Positions 1 to 8,671 of a DNA stretch of 64,000 nt are shown here, in pieces (position 1 is the first letter of the stretch; each line of letters starts with the position of its first letter). The position numbers and the translations under genes were made by a program. Under the pieces are notes generated by a model. That model worked only from the letters and a program-made list of their open reading frames with translations. It made no database searches and had not been told where the DNA came from. Source of the stretch: JALYLC01 sp963743275 (lineage in GTDB: Bacteria; Actinomycetota; Thermoleophilia; Gaiellales; JALYLC01); the NCBI GenBank assembly GCA_963743275.1, contig CAVUPB010000007.1:434001-498000 (forward strand). Reading direction: 5' to 3'.

Positions 1-1110
1 CACCTGCCGCACGGCCTCGGCCCGCCGCTCGCGCCGCTCCTCGCCCTCGGCGCGCAGCAGGCTGCCCTGGCGGTGCGCGTCGGTGAGCGCTGCGAGCTCG
101 ATCGCGATCTGGTCGACCGGCGTGCCGAGCGCGATCAGCCGGGGCGTCGCGACCATCTCGAGCAGCTTGCGGTCGGAGCTCGGCTCGCGCAACGGCACGT
201 GCTCCTCCCACGACCCGCCCCCCGCCAGGCGCGCGCCGACGCGCAGCGAGCGCGGCGCGCGGCCGCCCCGCTCGGGCCGCGCGAGCAGCCGGTCGAGCAG
301 CAGCCGCACGGCGTGCGCCATCGCCTGCTCGGTCGCGATCGGCTCGCCCAGGGCGAGCATCTCGCGCAGTGCGGGTGCCACTGCGCGGGGCTCGATCCGC
401 TCGGAGTCGTGCCCCGCCGCGAGCAGCCAGGCACGCTCGCCCTCGTAGCCGAAGCGATCGCGCACGACCGTGCCCGGCAGGGCGGCGAGATCGCGCAGGC
501 GGCGGATGCCGAGTCCCTCCAGCACGGTCAGCAGGTCGTGGTCGATGCCGGCGGTTCCGGTGTCGGGCCCGAGCGCTGCGACCGGGAGGTCGGCCAGGAA
601 GGCGGTCGCCTGCGCGGAGGGGATGACGAGGGGCTTCCCCGGCCGCGCCCGGCGCGCCGCATGCGTCGTCAGGAACCGCCCGGGTGCGGCGCCCAGGCGG
701 GGGCGCAGGCCCGTCTCGCGCGCGGCGGCCTCGGCGCTCGCGGCCAGCACGCCGTCGAGCCCTGCCCAGAGCCGCTCGAGCGGGCGGGCATCGAGCAGCG
801 CGAGCCCGTCGGCGACCGGCTCGACGGCCGCGCCGATGCTCTCCAGCGCGATGTACAGCCGATCGGCCCGCAGGCGCACCGCGAGCGGGTCGGGGGGAAC
901 GAGCCGCAGGGCCGGGCAGAGGGCGTGGGCCTGGGCCGTGCGCATGCCCGGCCGCACGCCGGCCGCGGCCGCGGCGGGGCTCACCTCGCCGATGGGACCG
1001 GCGCCGCCGTCGAGCGGGGCGAGCGCCAGCGGCGCGCTCCCCATCGGCACCCCGTGCTCGTGTGCGGCGACCGCCAGATCGAACCGGGGTATGTGTACGC
1101 CGACCAGCAT
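1..1110 (-). CDS. imuB: ImuB-like Y-family DNA polymerase homologue (5' part; 3' end outside window)
   Basis: The reverse strand is open from an ATG at 1110 to the window edge (370 codons). The N-terminus MLVGVHIPRFDLAVA and a later PVADGLALLDA stretch match the ImuB branch of Y-family polymerases. There the catalytic acidic residues of DinB (its D-x-D and S-x-D-E motifs) are replaced, so the protein is probably a non-catalytic mutasome adaptor for DnaE2. The family normally works with ImuA' and DnaE2 in SOS mutagenesis; neither is in the window. The start is fixed by a leaderless promoter with a LexA box just upstream, which independently supports a DNA-damage role. A plain DinB-type polymerase is less likely because the catalytic residues are absent. 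Confidence 0.8.
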   Translation of the reverse strand, partial: MLVGVHIPRFDLAVAAHEHGVPMGSAPLALAPLDGGAGPIGEVSPAAAAAGVRPGMRTAQAHALCPALRLVPPDPLAVRLRADRLYIALESIGAAVEPVADGLALLDARPLERLWAGLDGVLAASAEAAARETGLRPRLGAAPGRFLTTHAARRARPGKPLVIPSAQATAFLADLPVAALGPDTGTAGIDHDLLTVLEGLGIRRLRDLAALPGTVVRDRFGYEGERAWLLAAGHDSERIEPRAVAPALREMLALGEPIATEQAMAHAVRLLLDRLLARPERGGRAPRSLRVGARLAGGGSWEEHVPLREPSSDRKLLEMVATPRLIALGTPVDQIAIELAALTDAHRQGSLLRAEGEERRERRAEAVRQV

Positions 1111-1116
1111 TAGGCG

Positions 1117-1145
1117 ATGCTAGGCGAACATATGTTCGATTGCAA
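1117..1145 (-). promoter_or_regulatory. SOS (LexA) box inside a leaderless promoter of imuB
   Basis: On the minus strand there is a -35 hexamer TTGCAA (1140-1145), a 17-nt spacer and a -10 hexamer TAGCAT (1117-1122), followed by 6 nt and then the imuB ATG at 1110. The spacer contains the perfect 14-bp palindrome CGAACATATGTTCG (1125-1138). This fits the Gram-positive/actinobacterial LexA consensus CGAAC-N4-GTTCG. LexA bound there would block RNA polymerase. The same 14-mer recurs at 29077-29090. The exported-protein gene starting at 1175 on the other strand could also respond. Confidence 0.85.
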
Positions 1146-1174
1146 ACGGGCGCGCCGCTGCCGATGCAGGTGGT

Positions 1175-2923
1175 GTGCCGCAAGCGCTCTCCCTCCGCCT
1201 GCTCGTCGCAGCGCTCGTCGCAGTCGCGGCCGTGATCGTCACGGCCGGGCCGCTGCGCAGCCAGCTGGCCGGTCAGGGCGTGGGCGGCGGACACGCGCTC
1301 GTCGTCCCCGGGCCGTTCGCCCCGGCGCACGCCCTGCAGCCGCTCGCGCCGAGCCTGCCCGACGGCGGCCCCAACGGAGCCGCGATCTGGGTGCACGGCA
1401 ATCGCTCGCCCGCAGCGGCCGTGGCGCTCCTGCGCGCGGCCGGCATCCCGTCGCGGGTCGTGCGGCACTTCGGCGACGCGCAGAGCCACCCGCTCGTCCT
1501 CAGCTGGCCGGCGACGAGCCTCGGGCCCAAGCTGCGCGCCCGCGTGCTGGCCTACGCCCGCCACGGCGGCACGTTCATCGCGGTCGCCCCGACCAGGGCG
1601 GTGCGCGCGGGGATCGGCGCCGTGCGCATCGCATTCTTCGCCCGCCTCGTCCAGGTGCCGGAGCGCGGAATCGAGAGCGGCGGGCACCTGCGCGACAGCC
1701 AGATCGCCGCCCTGCGGCGCTTCTGGGCGGCGACGCCCGGCGGATTCCGCCTCGGCGACGCGCCCGGCGGGGCGCGCTCGGCGCTCGTGCTGCTGCACGA
1801 CGTGCGCGGTGTCCAGGCACTGCGCGCCGCGGGAGCGCTCGTGCGGCGCGAGCACCGGACCGGCGTGCACGCGACCTACGTGCTGCAGACGCGCTATCTC
1901 GCCGACGCCCGTGGGGGGCGGCTCCTCGGGCCCGCGCTCGCGCGGCTCGTGCGGCAGGTGCGCTCGGCATCCGGCGCCGTGGCCGCGGGCGGTGTCGCGG
2001 GCGGCCCCCTGGCGGCGGTTCCGCGCGGCAGCGCGAGCGAGATGTATCCGACCTACGCCGCCGCGTTCGCTTCGGCCACGGAGGTCGACGGCGAGACGCT
2101 GAGCGGCGAGCTGCGCGTGTCGCGCTACGTGCTCGACTCGCTCGGCGCGGGCGACGTGCAGGCCTTCCGGGGCGTCTCCGGAACCACCCCCCGTGGCTTC
2201 GCGGCCGTCGCCGAGGAGACGGGCATCGACATCGACGCGACGCTCTCGGTGGATGCCGCGGGCGGCGCGTTCCCGTTCTGGCAGACGCAGGCCGACGGCC
2301 TCGAACGACGCCTCCTGCGCTTTCCCGTCGCCGTCGACGATGTGCCGGGCGAGGGGCCGGCGGCGGCCCTCGCCGCCGCGTTCGTCGCGCTGCGCCGCAA
2401 CCGCGTCAGCGGCGCGCCCACGCTCGTCGAGCTGACCCCCGACCGCCACGGCTGCGCGGCGGCGGTCGAGCGCGCGCTGCTCGCCGACACGCCGCCGGAC
2501 GTCTGGCGCGGCACGCTCACGCGCCTCGCCGCGTTCTGGGATCAGCGCGCGGGCGTCGCCCTGGACGCACGGCCGCTCGGGGCCGGCCGCGGCTGGCTCG
2601 TGCGCCTCGGCAGCGAGGGCCGGGCGAGCGGCCAGACGCTCGTCGCGCCCTTCCCCGTGGCCCGTGCGACCGGGGCGGACGGCCGCTCGCTCGAGGTGCG
2701 TCGGCGGGAATCGCGTGGTGCTCCCGGTGCTGCGTGGCGAGACGGCTGTCGTCATCGTCCCCGCGCGCGCGAAGGTCAACCGGTCGGGGGATCCCGCTTC
2801 GCTCGCCTTCCGCCAAGCTGCGACTCGGCTCCCGCGGCAGCTCACGCGCCTCTCAAGCTCCGCAAACGTCTGTCGATAGGAAGCCTCGAGCGAGGGACGC
2901 ACCATCGCAGACGAGAATCATGA
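1175..2923 (+). CDS. Exported protein of unknown function, weakly polysaccharide-deacetylase-like, frameshifted near the 3' end
   Basis: A GTG start gives LRLLVAALVAVAAVIVTAG, a signal peptide or membrane anchor, then about 480 residues of extracytoplasmic protein. The order of elements from about residue 200 (a hydrophobic strand ending LLHDVRG, a helical block, MYPTYAAAFASATEVDGETL, ELRVSRYVLDS, then a FRGVSG strand) recalls NodB-like deacetylase folds. No catalytic Asp/His set is convincing, so this is only a suggestion. After about 2699 the reading frame becomes Arg-rich and implausible. The next frame continues sensibly (VGGNRVVLPVLRGETAVV) to a stop at 2877-2879. One extra base at about 2699 explains this, so the true product probably ends at 2879 rather than 2923. 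Confidence 0.55.
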   Translation: MPQALSLRLLVAALVAVAAVIVTAGPLRSQLAGQGVGGGHALVVPGPFAPAHALQPLAPSLPDGGPNGAAIWVHGNRSPAAAVALLRAAGIPSRVVRHFGDAQSHPLVLSWPATSLGPKLRARVLAYARHGGTFIAVAPTRAVRAGIGAVRIAFFARLVQVPERGIESGGHLRDSQIAALRRFWAATPGGFRLGDAPGGARSALVLLHDVRGVQALRAAGALVRREHRTGVHATYVLQTRYLADARGGRLLGPALARLVRQVRSASGAVAAGGVAGGPLAAVPRGSASEMYPTYAAAFASATEVDGETLSGELRVSRYVLDSLGAGDVQAFRGVSGTTPRGFAAVAEETGIDIDATLSVDAAGGAFPFWQTQADGLERRLLRFPVAVDDVPGEGPAAALAAAFVALRRNRVSGAPTLVELTPDRHGCAAAVERALLADTPPDVWRGTLTRLAAFWDQRAGVALDARPLGAGRGWLVRLGSEGRASGQTLVAPFPVARATGADGRSLEVRRRESRGAPGAAWRDGCRHRPRAREGQPVGGSRFARLPPSCDSAPAAAHAPLKLRKRLSIGSLERGTHHRRRES

Positions 2924-3053
2924 CCTCAACCTCCAGCACCGCCTCGACCAGGCCACCAAGCCGGGCGCTGGGCGAAGCCTGCGCGGAGCACTGGGGCGCG
3001 TCCAGGAAGACGCGATCGAGCAACGCATCCAGGAGGAGCGGCAGCGCATCCTC

Positions 3054-6000
3054 GTGGAGCTGCAGCTGCAGTTCGACGAGCGCCTGAAGGTACTGGAGGA
3101 ACGCGAGCGCGCCGTCGCCGGGCGCGAGGACGCCGATGGCCGCGAGGGGCTCGCCGAGCAGGCCGCGACCACGGTGCAGCTGCGCGACGCCGTCGACCGC
3201 CAGGACCGGCGGATCGAGGAGCTGGAGCGCAACGTCGAGAGCGAGCGCTACCGGCGCGAGGTCGCCGAGGCCGTGCTCGAGGATCCGACGCTCATGCACA
3301 ACCTCGCGGTCGAGATCGAGCGCCTGCAGTCGGCGCTCTCCGATCGCGAGCGCGAGCTCGAGGAGATCGCGGCGCGCGGCGAGGCCGGCGCGAACGGCGA
3401 TGCACCCGCGGCGCCCGCCGCCGATGCGGAGCAGCTGAACGAGCTCGAGGGCAAGATCGCGGTCTACGAGATCGAGCTGCTCGAGCTGCGCGCCCGGCTC
3501 GAGGACGTCGTCGACCGCGAGTTCGCCGATCTGCGCGAGGGCGAGCTGAAGCAGGAGATCGAGCGGCTCGCGGCGGCGCAGGCGGAGGGCGAGCAGGCGG
3601 CGGGGCGGGCGAGCGAGCTCGCGGCGCGCGTCGCCTCGCTCGAGGCCGAGCTCGCGACGCGCGAGAGCGCGGCGTCCAGCGACGAGGAGCGCGACGAGCG
3701 CGAGCAGGAGCTGCGCGAGGAGCTCGCGCAGGTGCGCGCACAGGCCGCCGCAGCGGCCGAGGCCACCGCGCGCAGCGAGGAGCTGGAGTCGCTGGCCGAG
3801 CACCGCGAGGCCGTGGCGCGCGCGGCCGAGGACGAGCTTGCGACCGTACGCGTGGAGCTCGCGGCGCTGCGCGAGCAGGTCGAGTCCGGCGCTGACGCGG
3901 CCGAGCGGCTGGACGCGGCCGAGAAGCAGCGCGACGAGGCACGCGCGCTCCTGGAGGAGCTCGAGGGCGAGCTGGCCGGGGTGCGCTCCCGCGCCGCCGC
4001 CGCCGACGCCGCCGAGGAGCGCATCGCCGAGCTGGACAGGCGCGTCGCGGCACAGACCGAGATGGCCATCGCCGCGGCCGGCGAGCTCGCGCTTGCGCAC
4101 GAGCAGGCCGAGACCGCGGAGAAGGCCCTGCAGGAGCACGAGGCGGTGGCCTCGTCGATCAGCGGCGACCTCGCCAATGCGCGCGAGCAGGCGGACGCGG
4201 CGCGTGCGCTCGTCGGCTCGCTCGAGGGCGACCTCGCGGCGGTTCGCGACGAGCTCGCGCAGCTGGCCGGGCGCGCGGCGGCGGCCGAGGACGCCGAGCG
4301 CCGCATCGCCGAGCTCGAGGGCAGGATCGCCGAGGAATCCGAGCAGTCCGCAGCGGTCGCAGCCGAGCTCGCGCAGGCGCGCGAGCGGGCCGAGGTCGCC
4401 GAGGCGCAGCTCGAGGAGCACGCCGCTGCCGCTTCGTCGATCTCCGGCGATCTCGCCGAGGCGCGCGAGCAGGCGGATGCGGCGCGTGCGCTCGTCGGCT
4501 CGCTCGAGGGCGACCTCGCAGCGGCCCGCGACGAGCAGGCCAAGCTGGCCGAGCGGGCTGCGGCGGCCGAGGAGGCCGAGGCGCGTATCGCAGAGCTCGA
4601 GGGGCGGATCGCAGATCAGGCCGAGCAGTCCGCCGCGCTCGCCGCGGAGCTCGCGCAGGCGCACGAGAAGGTCGAGGCGGCGGAGACGCAGCTCGAGGAG
4701 CGCGACGCGGCGGCGGCGTCGACCACGACCGATCTCGCGAAGGCCCGCGAGCGCGCCGATGCGGCACGTGCCCTCGCCGACTCGCTCGAGGGCGAGCTCG
4801 CGACGGCACGCAGCGAGCTGGAGCAGCTGGCCGAGCGCGCGGCCGCGCTCGATGCCGCCGAGGGTCGCATCGCCGAGCTCGACGGCCGGATCGTGGCCCA
4901 GGCCGAGATGGCCGTCGCCGCGGCCGAGGAGCTCGCCGCCGCGCGCGCGCGGGCCGAGCAGGCCGAGGTGCAGCGCCAGGAGCGCGATATCGCCGCCACG
5001 GCCGTGGCCGTGGATCTCGAGCAGGCGCGCGCGCAGGCGGATGCGGCGAGCGGGCGGGTCGAGGAGCTCGAGTCGGAGCTCGCGGCGGTGCGCAGCCGCG
5101 CGGAGCTCGCGGGCGAGGCCGAGCAGCGCGTGGCCGCGCTCGAGGCGCAGCTCGTCGAGCGCGACGCCGAGGTCTCGGCGCGCGCCGAGGCGCTGGCCGA
5201 GGCGCGCGACCGGCTCGACGCCGCCGAGGCGCAGCTGCACGAGCACGAGGCGTCCGCCTCGTCGATCGCGAACGACCTCGCGCAGGCGCGCGAGCGGGCG
5301 GATGCGGCGAGCGGGCGGGTCGAGGAGCTCGAGTCGGAGCTCGCGGCCGTGCGCGATCGCGCGGAGCTCGCGGGCGAGGCCGAGCAGCGCGTGGCCGCGC
5401 TCGAGGCGCAGCTCGCCGAGCGCAACGCGGTTGCCGCGGAGCACGCCGACGCTCTCGCCGAGGCGCGCGAGCAGGCCGCGGCGGCGCGCAGGCGGGCCGA
5501 GGAGCTCGAGTCGGAGCTCGCGGCGGTGCGCAGCCGCGCGGAGCTCGCGGGCGAGGCCGAGCAGCGCGTGGCCGCGCTCGAGGCGCAGCTCGTCGAGCGC
5601 GACGCCGAGGCCTCGGCACGCGCCGAGGCGCTGGCCGAGGCCCAGGACGAAGCGCACCGCCTGGAGCAGGAGGCGATCGAGCTGCGCAGCGTGAGCGAGG
5701 CGCTCGCGGCGGCGCGCGGCGAGCTCGAGCAGGCGCAGGGGCAGGTGCAGGCGCTGCGCTCGGAGCTCTCGGCCGCCCAGCAGCGGGCCGAGGCGGCCGC
5801 CGGCGCCTCCGAGCGCGCCGAGGAGCTCGAGCTGGAGCTGGCCGAGACGCGCACCACGCTCGCCGACGCGCGCGTCAAGATCGACGACGCCCGCGCCGAG
5901 CGCGCGCGGGTGCCCGAGCTCGAGGCCGAGCTCGCCGAGCGTGCGGAGGAGCTGGCGCGGGCGCGCGCCGAGCTCGCCGAGACGGCGCAGCTGGCAACGG

Positions 6001-7820
6001 AGGTCGAGCGCGCGCAGGCGGCCCTCCAGGAGCGCGACAGCGACCTCGATCGCCTCACGAGCGAGATCGCGGAGCGCGAGAGCGCGCTCGTCACGGCACA
6101 GGCGCAGCTCGCGAGCGCGCAGGCCCAGCTCGACGACACCGAGGCGCGCACCGGCGGTGCGCTCGCCGAGATCGCGCAGCTGCGGGCAGCGCTCGAGGAA
6201 GGCGGCGCCGAGCTCGAGCGGCTGCGGGGCGAGAGCGATGCCGCGCACGCCTCGCGCGCGGGCCTCGAGGCCCAGATCGCGGCGCTCGACGGCGAGCGCG
6301 CGCGCCTGCAGGCCGAGATCGACGGCGCCGCGCAGGAGAGCGAGCGCGTGCGCGGCGAGTTCGAGCAGGAGCTCGCGGCGGCGGCCGAGCAGGTGGCCGA
6401 GCTCGAGGCGCGCGACGACCGCACGGCGCTGCTGGAGCAGGCCGTCGCGGCGCGCGAGGCCGAGCTGGATCGCCGCCGCGAGGCCGAGCGCCTGCGCAGC
6501 GAGGCGTTCGATCGGCTGCAGGAGCAGCTGCGGCAGCGCGAGGTCGACCTGGAGACGGCGCGGGCGCGGGTGCGCGAGCGCGAGAGCTCCTACAGCGAGC
6601 TGCGCGCCGAGCTCGACGGCGCGCGCATCCAGGAGACGGACGCGCGTGCGCAGGTCGCCCGCCTGGAGGCCGCCTGCGCCGAGCTCGAGCGCACCGTCGC
6701 CGAGCTCGGCGAGCGCAGCGAGGCGGACAGCGAGAGCCGCGAGCAGGCGCTGCGCGAGCTCGAGGCGGCGCTGGCGGTGCGCGAGACCGAGCTCGCGGGC
6801 TCCGAGGCGGCTCTCGAGGCGTCGCGCGAGGCCACCCAGCGCCGCAGCGAGGAGCTGATTGCGCGCGAGGCGGCGCTCGAGGAGCTCTCGGCCCGCGAGG
6901 CCGAGATCGCACAGCGCGAGGCCGAGCTGGCCGAACGCGAGGCCGGCCGGCAGGCCGACCTGGCGCGCGAGGAGCTGGCGCTCGGCGAGCGCGCGGCCGC
7001 GCTCGTGAGCCGCGCCGAGGAGCTCGAGGGGCGCGACGCCGAGCTCGCCCGCCGCGAGCAGCGGCTGCGCGACGGGCGCTCCGCGCTCGAGGCGCTGCGC
7101 GTCGAGATCGAGCAGAGCCGCGAGGCGGCATCGGGGATCGAGGCCGAGCGGGCCGAGGTGGAGTCGCTCCAGGCCGACCTCGCCGTGCGCGCGGCCGAGC
7201 TCGCAGCGGCCGAGGCGAGCGTGCGCGAGCGCGCCGCGCAGGTGCGCGAGGACGAGGAGCGCGCGCGCGAGCTCGAGGGCCGCGAGGCCGAGCTGCGCCT
7301 GATGTCGGACTCCCTGCGCCGGCGCAGCGACGAGCTGGCCGAGGCCGAGGATCACCAGGCCGATCGCGAGCGCGCGCTCGAGCGCGACGTGCGCGAGCTC
7401 GACCGCAAGGTCACCGACCTCCGCCGCCGCGAGGAGCAGCTCGACGAGATCGAGGCCGATCTCGAGCGCGACCGCGAGCGCCGCGCCCGCCGCCGCCAGG
7501 AGCCCGTGAGCGAGCCGGTCGAGGACGATCGCGAGAGCGGCCGCGGCCGCCTCAGCGTCTTCGACCACCGCCAGGTCGAGCTCGACCGGCGCGAGCAGGA
7601 GGTGCGCCGCCTCGAGGAGCGCCTGGGCGGCCTGGAGCGCTCGCTCGCCCGCAAGGAGGCCGACCTCGGCGCCTTCGCCGACCTGCTCCAGCACTCGCTC
7701 GCACGGATCGAGGAAGCGGCTCCGGCCGACGGCACGGGCGACCCCTCGGAGCCCGACCCGACCCAGCGCCTGCGCTTCTGGACGCGCGATTCCTCCGCCG
7801 GTGGCGGAGGAGCGGCCTGA
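3054..7820 (+). CDS. Giant repetitive coiled-coil protein (about 1590-1640 aa)
   Basis: The product is almost wholly Ala/Glu/Leu/Arg heptads from end to end, with no ATPase, membrane segment or signal peptide, so it is not an SMC protein. It probably acts as a cytoplasmic scaffold or spacer. Residues of about 295-870 are built from seven homologous modules (listed separately). The C-terminus leaves the coil and ends in a short Pro/Asp linker and SSAGGGGAA. The first standard in-frame start is GTG 3054, but coiled-coil-like sequence continues upstream without a stop to 2880. An ATC at 2904 has GAGGGA 7-8 nt before it, so the real protein may begin there as (M)ADENHDLNLQHRLDQ. The gene lies just after the exported-protein gene on the same strand. 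Function unknown. Confidence 0.8.
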   Translation: MELQLQFDERLKVLEERERAVAGREDADGREGLAEQAATTVQLRDAVDRQDRRIEELERNVESERYRREVAEAVLEDPTLMHNLAVEIERLQSALSDRERELEEIAARGEAGANGDAPAAPAADAEQLNELEGKIAVYEIELLELRARLEDVVDREFADLREGELKQEIERLAAAQAEGEQAAGRASELAARVASLEAELATRESAASSDEERDEREQELREELAQVRAQAAAAAEATARSEELESLAEHREAVARAAEDELATVRVELAALREQVESGADAAERLDAAEKQRDEARALLEELEGELAGVRSRAAAADAAEERIAELDRRVAAQTEMAIAAAGELALAHEQAETAEKALQEHEAVASSISGDLANAREQADAARALVGSLEGDLAAVRDELAQLAGRAAAAEDAERRIAELEGRIAEESEQSAAVAAELAQARERAEVAEAQLEEHAAAASSISGDLAEAREQADAARALVGSLEGDLAAARDEQAKLAERAAAAEEAEARIAELEGRIADQAEQSAALAAELAQAHEKVEAAETQLEERDAAAASTTTDLAKARERADAARALADSLEGELATARSELEQLAERAAALDAAEGRIAELDGRIVAQAEMAVAAAEELAAARARAEQAEVQRQERDIAATAVAVDLEQARAQADAASGRVEELESELAAVRSRAELAGEAEQRVAALEAQLVERDAEVSARAEALAEARDRLDAAEAQLHEHEASASSIANDLAQARERADAASGRVEELESELAAVRDRAELAGEAEQRVAALEAQLAERNAVAAEHADALAEAREQAAAARRRAEELESELAAVRSRAELAGEAEQRVAALEAQLVERDAEASARAEALAEAQDEAHRLEQEAIELRSVSEALAAARGELEQAQGQVQALRSELSAAQQRAEAAAGASERAEELELELAETRTTLADARVKIDDARAERARVPELEAELAERAEELARARAELAETAQLATEVERAQAALQERDSDLDRLTSEIAERESALVTAQAQLASAQAQLDDTEARTGGALAEIAQLRAALEEGGAELERLRGESDAAHASRAGLEAQIAALDGERARLQAEIDGAAQESERVRGEFEQELAAAAEQVAELEARDDRTALLEQAVAAREAELDRRREAERLRSEAFDRLQEQLRQREVDLETARARVRERESSYSELRAELDGARIQETDARAQVARLEAACAELERTVAELGERSEADSESREQALRELEAALAVRETELAGSEAALEASREATQRRSEELIAREAALEELSAREAEIAQREAELAEREAGRQADLAREELALGERAAALVSRAEELEGRDAELARREQRLRDGRSALEALRVEIEQSREAASGIEAERAEVESLQADLAVRAAELAAAEASVRERAAQVREDEERARELEGREAELRLMSDSLRRRSDELAEAEDHQADRERALERDVRELDRKVTDLRRREEQLDEIEADLERDRERRARRRQEPVSEPVEDDRESGRGRLSVFDHRQVELDRREQEVRRLEERLGGLERSLARKEADLGAFADLLQHSLARIEEAAPADGTGDPSEPDPTQRLRFWTRDSSAGGGGAA
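3939..5660 (+). repeat. Seven in-frame coiled-coil modules of 87, 94, 94, 94, 87, 59 and about 59 codons
   Basis: Modules begin at 3939, 4200, 4482, 4764, 5046, 5307 and 5484. The first four open with an ARAL-x-x-(S/E)LEG(D/E)LA motif and the last three with (A/R)-RVEELESELAAVR-like sequence. Successive spacings are 261, 282, 282, 282, 261 and 177 nt, i.e. 87, 94, 94, 94, 87 and 59 residues. Every length is 3 modulo 7. The lengths therefore differ by whole heptads (7 or 28 residues), and each module shifts the heptad register by the same three residues. DNA identity between neighbouring copies is high over tens of bases, for example 4200 against 4482 and 5061 against 5322 and 5499, consistent with recent duplication. 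Confidence 0.85.
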
Positions 7821-7830
7821 CCGCGATCAA

Positions 7831-7951
7831 GTCTCGACCATGACTTGAGGTCGTGCACGAGATCGGGGTCAGACCCCGATCGTGCAGAGTCTCGACTTTG
7901 ACTTTAGGTCGTGCACGATTGGGGTCTGACCCAATCGCACCAATCGTGCAC
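7831..7951. repeat. Two tandem palindrome-containing repeat units, REP-like
   Basis: Unit 1 (7831-7888) and unit 2 (7889-7951) start 58 nt apart. Both begin GTCTCGAC, share AGGTCGTGCACGA, and then carry a GGGGTC(A/T)GACCC palindrome. In unit 1 the arms GATCGGGGTC and GACCCCGATC (7861-7881) are perfect around one central base. In unit 2 the arms are imperfect but are nested inside GTGCACGATTGG (7911-7922) and CCAATCGTGCAC (7940-7951). The block fills the gap between the coiled-coil gene and nitrile hydratase, so it could act as a terminator. REP-type mobile repeat is an alternative. Confidence 0.7.
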
Positions 7952-8014
7952 GGTCGCAGCCGCTGTGCCCGGAATGGCCGGGCGCGGAGGTGCGCGGATC
8001 CGTAGGATTGCGGC

Positions 8015-8671
8015 GTGGACGGCGTGCACGACATGGGCGGCATGCACGGCTTCGGGGCGATCGTGCCCGACGGCGACGTGTTCCATGCCGACTGGGAGCC
8101 CCGGCTGTTCGCGCTCACGCGCGTCGCGCGCATGGCCGGGCTCACGTCCGGGCACACGCGCGCGGTGATCGAGTCGATGCCGCCGGCCGCCTACCTGGCC
8201 GCGTCGTACTACGAGCGCTGGCTGTGGGGGCTCGAGCGCCGGCTCGAGCTCGGCGGCGCGCTCGCCGCCGGCGACATCGAGGCCGCGATCCCGCGCGTCG
8301 AAGGCGGAGCGCTCCCCGAGCGCAGTGACCGGGAGCTCGCCGAGCGCGCCGTCGAGGTGCAGCGCGGAGGCGGGCCGATGCCGATGGCGTCCGCGCCGCG
8401 CTTCCGGCCCGGCGACCAGGTGCGCGTGCGCCGCATGCACCCGGCGGGTCACACGCGCTGCCCGCGCTACGTGCGCGGGGCGTCCGGCGTGATCGAGCGC
8501 GTGCACGGCGACGACCGGCTGGCCGACGCCGTCGCGCGCGGCGAGGACGGGCCGGTCGAGGCGGTGTACGCCGTGCGCTTCCGCTCCGATGACCTCTTCG
8601 GCCCGAGCGAGGAGCCGCCCTACCGCGTCCTCATCGATCTGTGGGAGTCGTACCTCGAGGAGCCCGGCTGA
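8015..8671 (+). CDS. nthB: Nitrile hydratase beta subunit
   Basis: This is the non-catalytic partner that with the alpha subunit hydrates nitriles to amides in the cytoplasm. The N-terminus MDGVHDMGGMHGFG is the family signature. The C-terminal half has the SH3-like barrel, with FRPGDQVRVRRMHPAGHTRCPRY and a closing YRVLIDLWESYLE. Length 218 aa is normal. The GTG start at 8015 is preceded by a -10-like TAGGAT (8003-8008) with 6 nt between, so the mRNA is probably leaderless. The stop overlaps the alpha start by one base. Beta-before-alpha order is typical of cobalt-type enzymes. Confidence 0.95.
   Translation: MDGVHDMGGMHGFGAIVPDGDVFHADWEPRLFALTRVARMAGLTSGHTRAVIESMPPAAYLAASYYERWLWGLERRLELGGALAAGDIEAAIPRVEGGALPERSDRELAERAVEVQRGGGPMPMASAPRFRPGDQVRVRRMHPAGHTRCPRYVRGASGVIERVHGDDRLADAVARGEDGPVEAVYAVRFRSDDLFGPSEEPPYRVLIDLWESYLEEPG

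Noticed and set aside
73..1113. 346-aa plus-strand ORF opposite imuB
   Set aside because: His/Arg/Gln-rich shadow with no domain pattern; the minus frame gives a clear ImuB-like protein with a promoter.
4192..5500. CRISPR array
   Set aside because: The repeated DNA is coding, in frame and lacks unrelated spacers; no cas gene is present.
2853..7694. 1613-aa minus-strand ORF opposite the coiled-coil gene
   Set aside because: It exists because GAG/CTC-rich repeats lack stops on both strands. The product is an unnatural Leu/Arg/Gly repeat, whereas the plus strand gives regular heptads.
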